DNA from: JAAXHH01 sp965225915
Lineage (GTDB): Bacteria > JAAXHH01
Reading direction: 5' to 3'
Assembly: GCA_965225915.1 (NCBI GenBank)
Contig: OZ245326.1
Location: 3,639,273 to 3,703,272, forward strand
DNA: 64,000 nucleotides
Shown: in pieces, positions 58,401 to 64,000 of the stretch
Layout: each line of letters begins with the position of its first letter
Numbering within the stretch: position 1 is the stretch's first letter
Notes under the pieces: model-generated
What the model saw: the letters and a program-made list of their open reading frames with translations, nothing else
Databases searched by the model: none
Told to the model about the DNA's origin: nothing
Made by a program: the position numbers and the translations under genes

Positions 58401-58620
58401 GCAGAATATCACGCTCACCGGTCCTGAAGGAATTTCATCACTGGACGGCGAGGATGATCCTTCGGCCGCGCTCCTGCTGGATCCGGTAACAGGCAAGGTG
58501 AGAGGGTTGCTGCGGGATTGGCCGGGTGCAGAGGCATCGGCAAGACGAGTGTTGCCAGAACCGGGTCTTGAGGTGATCATCAGCCGTGGCGTGCCGGAAG
58601 CTGCCGACTGGGATCGATAG
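52450..58620 (+). CDS. Giant surface lipoprotein: eight BIG2 domains, three LRR blocks, C-terminal metzincin-like protease
   Basis: About 2,056 residues. Signal peptide with lipobox LALATC (Cys 31) and a proline-rich linker. Eight BIG2 Ig-like domains of 85 residues (52612-54650), each starting I-T-P-x-x-x-T-L-M-x-I-G-x-T-V-Q. Three LRR blocks, each opened by a cap like ALIALYHATNGPNWTISSNW and closed by C-A/V-P-P/G-x-x-x-F/L-Q-E-W: 54655-55470, 55474-55850 and 55851-57170, with I-P-P-E-I-G-x-L-x-N-L units. C-terminal domain (57170-58620) with IAHEFGHTMRLPHAPCG, i.e. H-E-x-x-H and a third His six residues on, and a Met-turn DVMSYCGP: zinc metzincin. ATG at 52450 chosen because it directly precedes the signal peptide; no Shine-Dalgarno. 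Probable adhesin/protease. Confidence 0.9.
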   Translation: MTHYRYPSTPVVLRFSLIVFASLSLLALATCGKDSPTKPSPPEPPPPPPAQPVPTRIMITPASVTLMAIGQTVQLTASVLDQNGQPITSANVLWSSSNAAVATVTSQGLVTAVMNGTAQITARTGNASASVTVAVAQSAVRITITPPSAALMAIGQTVQFTATVLDQNRQPVADAQVNWSSSDDNVAAVDATGLVTAVMNGTAQITATAGSASAAATVTVAQSATRITITPPSATLMSIGQTVQLSATVFDQKGQPVTGTSVLWSSNNTAVATVTSQGLVTAVMNGTAQITATAGSASATATVAVAQSAVRITITPPSSTLMSIGETVQITATVLDQNGQPVAGAVVTWQSSDEAVATVNGQGLVTAAMNGTVQITARAGSASAQVEVRVMQTAGSIAITPKMATLMAIGETVQLTASVLDQNGQPITSANVLWSSNNTAVATVTSQGLVTAVMNGTAQITATAGSASATATVTVAQSANRITITPPSSTLMSIGETVQLTATVLDQNGQPVAGAVVTWQSSDEAVATVNGQGLVTAAMNGTVQITARAGSASAQVEVRVMQTAGSIAITPEMATLMAIGETVQLTASVLDQNGQPITSANVLWSSSNAAVATVSAQGLVTAVMNGTAQITATAGSASATGTVTVAQSANRITITPPSSTLMSIGETVQLTATVLDQNGQPLADAQVNWSSSDDNVAAVDATGLVTAVMNGAAQITATAGNASASVTVTVMDTRRDREALIALYHATNGPNWTISSNWLSDQPLGDWYGVSTNVRGEVIRLDLRENLVQGPVPSEIGQLQNLGLLILDSNQLTGNIPPEIWKLQNLTDLSLGNNQLTGSIPADIGKLQNLRSLRLYANQLTGNIPPEIGNLQNLTDMSLGNNQLTGNIPPEIGNLQNLTYLYLYNNQLTGNIPSEIGNLQNLAGLYLGYNQLTGAIPPEIGKLENLIYLSLQENAGLGGALPVEMTRLTQLKRLNLSSTQICAPPTAGFQEWISTIPDKSGIIYCASPERDALIALYNRTDGPNWTMNTNWSSYVPLGEWYGVTTEAEGKVTKLVLADNNLRGSLPRELSNLSNLRTLNLSLNSGLNGPVSHTYVRLGLEELNLEGTQLCVPPDPELQEWLGTIPNRNVAICTETRPDYYPLAALYHSTNGPEWTNNTNWLGDAPLHIWHGVTTNSSGQVTSLDLSENNLHGEIPPDIGQLDHLTRLDLERNQLAGPIPPEIGQLQNLTYLHLGYTGVTGGIPPEIGQLGNLIELLLYNNNLFGPIPPEIGKLHNLWLLNISVNQLSGPIPSEIGKLVNLQEFLGVLNQLSGPIPPEIGELRNLRRIFLWGNRLNGPIPPELGQLQRLDELWISGNRLTGMIPSEIGQLKNLSELELSGNQLIGPIPSEIENLQNLYVLGLSGNQLDGSIPTEIGRLYNLERLDLSTNQLSGSILPEIGNLQNLSELRLGSNQLTGSIPHEIGLLRNLTLLNLVSNNLGGPIPNELGQLNMLEKMQLSFNQLTGNIPITIGNLVSLKTLSLSENTSMSGAIPQTLTRLGLEELLLGGTQLCAPGDPEFQDWLRGVVNSRVARCVPDLGRSTAYLTQATQSLEYPVPLVAGDDALLRVFITSEVDATMPPVRATFYDGASEVYVAEIPGEGSTIPRQIDEGDLTASSNARVPGSVVMPGLEMVIEVDPEGTLDPALGISGRLPRAGRMTVDVRDVPPFDLTLVPLLWTENPDRSVLTLVESLTDESDMFRFTRDLLPVGDFEMNVREPLWVSREPSFSNHVPLANQIVALRAMDGASGHYMGIIDGGGFALTHRVIVSGLNGNTIAHEFGHTMRLPHAPCGGAGGPDPDYPYRDGSIGAWGYDLRDEMLVNPDTPDVMSYCGPPWISDYNFKKAMGYRLSEDQETLVATSYAPSTRSLLLWGGVNENGEIVLEPTFVVDAPPSPLQSDGPYRITGEDQDGHTLFYLSFDMPEIADAEGKAFAFILPVQTDWTAKLQNITLTGPEGISSLDGEDDPSAALLLDPVTGKVRGLLRDWPGAEASARRVLPEPGLEVIISRGVPEAADWDR
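53230..54490 (+). repeat. 510-bp tandem repeats inside the BIG2 region
   Basis: Near-identical units with a 510-base period, about two and a half copies (for example the 20 bases at 53751 match 53241, and 54430 matches 53920 and 53410). Each unit is two 85-residue Ig-like domains, so the protein grew by recent duplication of domain pairs. Confidence 0.9.
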
Positions 58621-59372
58621 GGAGATATACACCTGTGTCACAGTGGATGTATCGAATCTGCTGTTCTGCTGCAACTACGGAACATACACTTAATCGCACG
58701 TCCATTTCAGTTACTAAAATGCTGCATGTTCAGATTATAGGCGAATGGTTGAACATCCACACCACATTTGTTTGGGGAGTTAATTTCCTGTGTCATACTC
58801 AGTTCAAAGAAACAGACCGAGTGATTCAGTCAATCAGACCAACCAAAACCGAAAGTGATCCAGATTCCCACTATCATCAACCGCTATGTTAAAACGGTCG
58901 GTGTTCCAACTCCCTTCCTTTATTACCCTACTACTATCTACCGTAATCTGACTGCTGTCATCCGGGAAGTACCCATACGGATCGATATTATCTTGGTCTG
59001 TCACGGGTTTAGTCAGTACGTGCTAAAACCGTAGTTTAAACTGATTGTCCCATTTTGGGGTGCACTACAAACTGTGGGCGTGGAGGATTACGAATAGCGT
59101 AACTCAGAGATAGAGTTGCACCAACGCAGCATTCCCTCAACCTGCCAGATGGCGGTTCGCAGTCGTTCCTCCGCCGTCTCGCCGTTCCGGGCCGTCTGAC
59201 CGCCGGATTCCACGGGGAGTGGACATAGGTCTATCCCCCCTTCTCCAGGTTCTGTCATCGAACGGTAGTCTTAATTTAACCGTTTCTCAACGTGCATTTC
59301 ACTCAATGGTAACAATAAAAGCCTATCTTGCCGGCATATGAGCGCAGAATACCAGAGACAAGATAAGGAAAA
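58621..59372. other. Non-coding stretch with an orphan IS end
   Basis: No gene supported. Contains the left-end copy of the IS3 element (59036-59069); a short frame at 58635-58892 has no coding features. Confidence 0.5.
59036..59069 (-). repeat. Orphan IS3 left end, inverted relative to 47626
   Basis: On the minus strand this is TGTAGTGCACCCCAAAATGG plus flank, matching the left end of the element at 47626. Together they enclose 47.6-59.1 kb as inverted outer ends. Confidence 0.88.
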
Positions 59373-60035
59373 GTGAATCAAATGTCGATAACCACGGTTA
59401 CGCCTCGAAGTGGAAAACCCAGGAGAAGCCGCTTGCTGTTGCGCACTGGCGGAGAAGGTTCGTTCCAACTGGAAGACACGGTCCTTGTACCATCATGGAC
59501 CGAGAGTGCGGCCCATTGGGTATCCAATATCGTCAGCCCGCCCCTCTACCTGCTGGCCATTACTTTCCTGGCCACCATATCAATCCCGGACGGCCCGGTC
59601 TGGGGCTGGGTAATGACACGCACAGTCTTCGCCATTCTGCTGCCCCTGGCCTACCTGGTCCGGCTGTATCGTGTCGGCGCGGTCTCGGATCTTGAACTGA
59701 ACAGAAGGATGGAGCGCATAAGACCCCTCGGAGCTTCGCTGACCGGCGCGCTGATTTCACTGGCCCTGCTAGAGTGGGGTCAGGCGCCGCTGGTTCTCGT
59801 GCTGGCAGCCGGTCTCTGCTTACTGCAGACCGGGGTGTTTCTGCTTATCACGCTCTGGTGGAAAATCAGCGCCCATGCGCTGACGGCAACAGGGCTGGCT
59901 GTCATGAGTCTCTTCGCGATCGGGATCGCCGCCATGCCGGTCATCTTCCCGGCGCTGCTGGTGGCCTGGTCGCGGGTGCACCTGGGTGCGCACACCCTTT
60001 CACAGACGGTTGCGGGAGCCACTTTGGGCGGCTGA
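59373..60035 (+). CDS. PAP2-family membrane phosphatase
   Basis: 220 residues with about five hydrophobic segments (VSPPLYLLAITFLATISI, VFAILLPLAYLVRLY, LTGALISLALLEWG, LVLVLAAGLCLLQTGVFLLI, AVMSLFAIGIAAMPVIFPAL). Phosphatase motifs: KISAHALTATG (motif 2-like, S-x-H) and SRVHLGAHTLSQTVAGA (motif 3 S-R-x-x-x-x-x-H-x-x-x-Q/D). Motif 1 is weakly formed. Acts on lipid or isoprenoid phosphates at the membrane. GTG at 59373 with AAGGA upstream; ATG at 59382 is an alternative. The glycosyltransferase follows after 40 bases, so a joint role in envelope lipid glycosylation is plausible. Confidence 0.82.
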   Translation: MNQMSITTVTPRSGKPRRSRLLLRTGGEGSFQLEDTVLVPSWTESAAHWVSNIVSPPLYLLAITFLATISIPDGPVWGWVMTRTVFAILLPLAYLVRLYRVGAVSDLELNRRMERIRPLGASLTGALISLALLEWGQAPLVLVLAAGLCLLQTGVFLLITLWWKISAHALTATGLAVMSLFAIGIAAMPVIFPALLVAWSRVHLGAHTLSQTVAGATLGG

Positions 60036-60075
60036 ATATGGATTGTAGGACTGCTTACGATATGAGGACCACACC

Positions 60076-61233
60076 ATGCGAATCGCCATAACGACCGAGA
60101 CTTTTCTTCCGAAAACTGACGGAATCGTTACCACGCTCTGCCATCTGCTCGACCACCTGCAGATCCGCGGCCACGCATGCATGGTTTTCGCGCCTGAGGG
60201 CGGTCCGAACCGATACGCTGCGGCCGAAGTTACCGGACTTCGAAGTTACAACTTTCCCCTTTATCCCGAGCAAAAAATGGTAACGCCGGTCGCGAGAATG
60301 GGACCGCACCTGGAACGCTTCCAACCGGATGTCGTTCACCTGGTGAATCCAATTTCGCTGGGCATGGCCGGACTCCGACAGGCGGAGAAAAACGGTATAC
60401 CGGTGGTAGCTTCGTATCACACGGATCTGCCCGGCTACCTGGAGCGATGGGGATACCGCTTTCTGAGTCCAGTCGCCTGGACCTACCTGCGCTGGATACA
60501 CAACCGGGCGGACATCAACCTGTGTCCGAGTCCTTCCACCAGGAACACGCTCGTGACCCATGGATTCAAGAACGTACGGGTATGGGGCAAGGGGGTGGAT
60601 ACGAAACGATTTCATCCCTGCTACCGCAGCCGGCATACGAGACAGGTCCTCAGTGGCGGACATCCCGACAGAACCCTTCTGCTTTACGTCGCCAGAATGG
60701 CGCCCGAGAAACAACTGGAGGCCCTGCGTCCGGTCCTGGACGCCGTGCCCAACGCAAGATTGGCCTTCATGGGAGACGGACCGGCCCGTGGAAAGCTCGA
60801 ACGCCATTTCGCCGGTACACCCACCGTATTCGCCGGGTACCTGAAGGGTCTTCAGCTCTCCCGGGCCAATGCGTCGGCGGATGTCTTCGTCTTCCCTTCG
60901 ACGTCGGAAACCTTCGGTAACGTGGTCGTCGAAGCCCAGGTGACCGGGATACCGGTCGTCGCGGCCAGGGCTGGAGGGCCGGTAGATATCATCAGGGAGG
61001 TTGAGATGGGGCTGCTGTTCGAACCCGGTGATCCGGAATCAATGACTGGTGCCATACGGAGGCTCGTTGCTGAGCCGCACTACGCGAGGCGACTCGCCGA
61101 CGCCGGACGCCGCCACGCCGAGCGCCGTTCCTGGGAGACGGTCATGGATGATCTGCTGATTCGGTATGCCGAGGCAATCGGTGGGTACGGACCGTCTCCA
61201 AGCGCGTCACCCGTTCTGTCTCCGGTACGGTAG
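60076..61233 (+). CDS. Family-4 glycosyltransferase (GT-B fold)
   Basis: 385 residues. N-terminal acceptor domain: IAITTETFLPKTDGIVTTLCHLLDHLQ, PDVVHLVNPISLGMAGL and VVASYHTDLPGYLERWG, as in SqdX/MgtA-type enzymes that transfer sugars to diacylglycerol. C-terminal nucleotide-sugar domain: LLYVARMAPEKQLEAL, ARLAFMGDGPARGKLE and PSTSETFGNVVVEAQVTGIP, the E-x7-E motif of GT4. Probable lipid glycosyltransferase at the inner membrane; the sugar donor cannot be told. The pseudogene on the other strand converges on its 3' end. Confidence 0.9.
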   Translation: MRIAITTETFLPKTDGIVTTLCHLLDHLQIRGHACMVFAPEGGPNRYAAAEVTGLRSYNFPLYPEQKMVTPVARMGPHLERFQPDVVHLVNPISLGMAGLRQAEKNGIPVVASYHTDLPGYLERWGYRFLSPVAWTYLRWIHNRADINLCPSPSTRNTLVTHGFKNVRVWGKGVDTKRFHPCYRSRHTRQVLSGGHPDRTLLLYVARMAPEKQLEALRPVLDAVPNARLAFMGDGPARGKLERHFAGTPTVFAGYLKGLQLSRANASADVFVFPSTSETFGNVVVEAQVTGIPVVAARAGGPVDIIREVEMGLLFEPGDPESMTGAIRRLVAEPHYARRLADAGRRHAERRSWETVMDDLLIRYAEAIGGYGPSPSASPVLSPVR

Positions 61234-61249
61234 ACGCCTGGGAGATGGA

Positions 61250-62040
61250 CCGCAGTGCCGACACGTATCGTTTCACGATTAGCGGCCAGGCGAATTCCTT
61301 CGAATGTCTGCGCGTCCTGTCGGCGAGCCTGTCCAGTCTCCCCGCGCCTATTGCAGTACCTGGTAATCGTCCTAACGAAGGCCGGTACGTTACGGCTCTT
61401 CACCAGGTGGCCGTTACGCCTTCTCGTATAACGTCACGAATTCCCTCCAGGCTCGCGGCGACGGTAGGCAGGCCGCAGAGACCGGCTTCGAGCATCACCA
61501 CGCTAAAACCCTCCATGGTACCGGTCAGCTTTATATTCGGCATGATGAACAGGTCCGCGCTTCGGTACAGCGTCAGCAGGTCGCGCTCTGAGACGCCGCC
61601 CAGGAGATGAACGCGGTGATTCAAACGCTCGCATACCACCGTGTCCAGAATGTGCTCCGCCTCGGGGCCTGAACCCGCGAGACAATAGTGTACTTTCTCA
61701 GGCAGCACCGGTATCACGTGCTCGACGAACCAGGCGAATCCCTTGCGCGGCACCTGTCGGCCTACGCTACAGATAAGAAAAGCGTCATCCGTCACGTGGG
61801 CGGCCCCGCAGTACTCCACCAGGAACTCTCGCGCCGAGTACCTTAAACCCGGGTCTTCCTGGGCGGAAAACCGGTCGAGATCGATACCATTGGGAATTAC
61901 CCACAGCCGGTCCCTGGACAGGTCCCGGTCCACCGTAGGAAGTCAGGCTTTCGCGGGCGAAATCGATCTCCAGATTGCCGTTGACGCGCGCGTGCAAATC
62001 CTTTTCTTTCGTCTTACTGGCAGGGGCCTTTCTTGTTCTG
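61250..62040 (-). pseudogene. Decayed family-4 glycosyltransferase, C-terminal part
   Basis: The nucleotide-sugar half of a GT4 enzyme is spread over several frames: HARVNGNLEIDFARESLTSY (about 61940-62000), then DLSRDRLWVIPNGIDLDRFS, LICSVGRQVPRKGFAWFVEH and MEGFSVVMLEAGLCGLPTVA (E-x7-E) in the 61400-61933 frame, then GHLVKSRNVPAFVRTITRY in a second, and DRTRRHSKEFAWPLIVKRYV in a third. The N-terminal domain is missing. At least three frame breaks. Confidence 0.75.
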
Positions 62041-62166
62041 TTGAAAGGGGTAGCAGTTATCTGCTTGGACACCCCCTTAATACATTGATAAAAAGGCCTT
62101 ACGCCAGTAAATCATCCTCGCTTCATGCGCTTTTCCCGCAGGATTTATGCACAATCAAGGTTAACC

Positions 62167-63340
62167 ATGCAACACAGTATCGTTTTGAAAGAAAAGGGAC
62201 GCTACAACGCGTTCCCCGTATTGACTCAACTTCCGGACGGGCGGTTGACGATCGGCTGTCTCTCTTCGCCTTTCGGGGATCACTACGGTTTGGCAGACTG
62301 GCTGACGTTTGTGTCCCGCAACAACGGACGAACCTGGACGCAGTCGGAAGATCCTTTGCTGCCACCCAACTGGCCTGGTACATCGCCGCGGGAGCGGTAC
62401 GACAGGCTCTCCGGCATTTTACCCGACGGAACCTTTATGGCGGTGGGCTCGGTGGGACCAGAAATTTGGACACTGGACCGTCGGGAGGAAGCTGAGGCTC
62501 GGGGCCTGAGTTTCGTAGAGGATGAGACGTACACGTCCCTTTTTCCAGGGAAAGTTGATAATAACGGGGCATCAACTGTCGATGATACGATCCCGGGATG
62601 AGGGACATTCCTGGGATCGGCGCACTTGGACCGTGCCGGGCTATAAATTCACGGTCGGTTTTCCACGCGGGATAGTACTCGAAGACGGTACGTGGTTGTT
62701 TCCTATATACACGATGCGAGCCGGGGGCGAGGGCGATTGTCTCATATTCCGGTCCAGCGACGACGGAGAGACTTGGCATCTCCATGAGGCTGTGCCGCGT
62801 ATCAGCAGCGAATGGGCACTGGTAGAGACTGAGCCGAACCGTGTCCTAGGCCATATCCGCTCAACGTGTTACTGGGCGCCGGGTGTTGTTAAGCATACCT
62901 ATCATAAGAACCGGTTCTACACCTTGGAAGTCTGGTCCGAAGACGGCGGTAAGACCTGGACCTGCCCTGTAGAGACGTCATTTGAGGGCTATCCGAACCA
63001 CCTGCTCAAATTGAGTGACGGACGTATTCTATGTACCTACGGCTATCGCCGTGCCCCGATGGGTATAAGGGCCTTAATTAGTGAGGACGGCGGACGCACC
63101 TGGGACACAGACCACGTATACGTGCTCCGGGATGACGGCGGTGGTTTATCGAATGAGTGGCCTCCGAAAAAGCGTTCCCGGATGGGCGGCGCGGATGTGG
63201 GCTATCCGATCTCAGCGGAATTGGGTGACGGTACCATTCTGACCGTCTATTACATCACGACGGAAGATGGCGTCACCCATGTCGCTGCCACCCACTGGCA
63301 TCCTGACCAAGATAGACCACCAAGTCCTCGAGGAGGGTAA
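62167..63340 (+). pseudogene. BNR-repeat sialidase/exo-alpha-sialidase family protein, one frameshift
   Basis: Five Asp boxes are seen in order: SRNNGRTW, SRDEGHSW, SSDDGETW, SEDGGKTW and SEDGGRTW, the beta-propeller signature. The first frame (ATG 62167, AAGG six bases upstream) runs to 62601; between about 62540 and 62570 the coherent frame changes to one ending at 63340 (FQGKLIITGHQLSMIRSRDE onward). One indel gives about 390 residues, a normal length. PGYKFTVGFPRGIVLEDGTW and GYRRAPMGIRALISEDGG are typical. No signal peptide, so probably cytoplasmic glycan or sugar-acid metabolism rather than a secreted sialidase. May be a consensus error and functional. Confidence 0.78.
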
Positions 63341-63426
63341 GCAATAGTCGCTATTGCGGTAGGTATTACAAGGTTAAACCCTGCTCCGTTCCGCGTCAAG
63401 GCCTTTGCCTTCCGCCATCTGTGCGC

Positions 63427-64000
63427 TCAGGAAACGGCGCCCGCATCTCGCAACCGCTTCACGATCGCCGCGTGTCCGTACCGTTCGGCCCAGGCGAGGG
63501 GAGTCGTCCAGGGTTCCCCATCGGGCTGAGGTTCCGCGCCGTGTTGTAGATACAGATCGACCAGCTCTTCGCGGCCCCAGCGGGACGCCCAGGCCAGGGG
63601 CGTGGAATGGAGCAGCGTGTCTTTTGCGTCAAGGGAAGTGCCGTATTCGAGAAACATCCGCGCGAAACCGGCACGCTCGTCATCCGTTAAAACCGGCTCG
63701 TCCCAGACGATGCCGGTGGCCGCGACATGGTGTAGAAACGATGTATTCCGCCGCCCCTTCACGTTCGGGTCCACGCCCTGATCCAGAAACATCCGTACTA
63801 TCTCGGGAAAGACAGAACGATCGAAATCCCTGTATTTACGGTGAGGGCAACAAGGCCAGATCCGAATAGGCTGGACGATCAAACTGTACCAGCGGGGATC
63901 ATTCGGAGCCAAGTCGATTCTCCGCAGGCACACGCCGACCACGCTGGGATCTCCGCCGCAGGCGGCTCCCCACAGGATGTTCTCCACCAGTTCGGGTTTC
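63427..64000 (-). CDS. Ankyrin-repeat protein, C-terminal part (runs off the window)
   Basis: At least 190 residues; the frame continues past the right edge (ELVENILWGAACGG). Ankyrin units include RMFLDQGVDPNVKGRRNTSF, TPLAWASRWGREELVDLYLQHGAEPQ and TPLAWAERYGHAAIVKRLRDAGA. The final repeats are similar in wording to the end of the ankyrin gene at 8992 (TPLGWAARWGHRDMVVFLL), suggesting a paralogous family in this genome. Confidence 0.82.
   Translation of the reverse strand, partial: KPELVENILWGAACGGDPSVVGVCLRRIDLAPNDPRWYSLIVQPIRIWPCCPHRKYRDFDRSVFPEIVRMFLDQGVDPNVKGRRNTSFLHHVAATGIVWDEPVLTDDERAGFARMFLEYGTSLDAKDTLLHSTPLAWASRWGREELVDLYLQHGAEPQPDGEPWTTPLAWAERYGHAAIVKRLRDAGAVS

Noticed and set aside
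59373..61233. Sulfolipid (SqdX) assignment for the glycosyltransferase
   Set aside because: Motifs fit GT4 lipid glycosyltransferases in general; no sqdB-like gene is nearby to support sulfoquinovose.

Overview
The window reads as a fragment of a Gram-negative bacterial chromosome of moderately high GC: outer-membrane beta-barrels, lipobox signal peptides and TonB-like domains are present. The mix of HpcH/HpaI aldolase, Gfo/Idh/MocA oxidoreductase, phytanoyl-CoA-type dioxygenase, DinB, several VOC proteins, BNR sialidases and many ankyrin-repeat proteins is what I would expect of uncultured marine or host-associated FCB/Latescibacterota-like or similar lineages. That placement is inference from gene content; no rRNA or tRNA gene was found.

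Layout. 1-12.9 kb: mainly minus-strand small-molecule enzymes (partial Ldh_2 dehydrogenase, aldolase, broken methyltransferase, Gfo/Idh/MocA), an outer-membrane DUF481 protein broken by a duplication of its own 3' end, PhyH, DinB, VOC proteins, a decayed BNR protein, two ankyrin genes, an AlkA-like glycosylase and a frameshifted YdeI-like gene. 12.9-21.9 kb: family-B DNA polymerase, UvrA, a nucleotidyltransferase, a truncated-globin/ankyrin fusion and another ankyrin gene. 21.9-26.8 kb: gene-poor stretch, then a phage/island integration module (DUF2924, large serine recombinase, ParB-like HTH, terminase-small-like HTH). 27-33.3 kb: a complete IS256 element with exact 8-bp target duplication, a truncated second IS256 fused to the C-terminal end of a restriction-type DNA methyltransferase, a TonB-domain lipoprotein and a wrecked IS3 element. 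33.3-41 kb: a minus-strand defence/repair cluster, in transcription order type III Res remnant, OLD-family ATPase-nuclease, Mre11/YhaO-like phosphoesterase, Rad50/YhaN-like ATPase. 41.4-47.4 kb: broken M48 protease, IS3 remnant inserted in hicA of a HicBA pair, a plasmid-like parA/RHH partition cassette flanked by repeats, and an intact HicAB pair. 47.6-59.1 kb: an IS3-family element and three orphan copies of its ends around two large surface lipoproteins made of bacterial Ig (BIG2) and leucine-rich repeats, the second ending in a metzincin-like protease, with an N-terminally truncated beta-barrel between them. 59.4-64 kb: PAP2 phosphatase, family-4 glycosyltransferase, a decayed glycosyltransferase, a frameshifted sialidase, and a partial ankyrin gene.

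Themes. DNA repair (UvrA, PolB, AlkA, Mre11/Rad50-like) and phage defence are concentrated in one region; surface adhesion/proteolysis is concentrated in another. About a dozen genes carry frameshifts, in-frame stops or truncations. Some are single-base changes in short homopolymers and could be consensus errors; others (deletions, IS truncations, duplicated segments, lost active-site residues) look like genuine decay.
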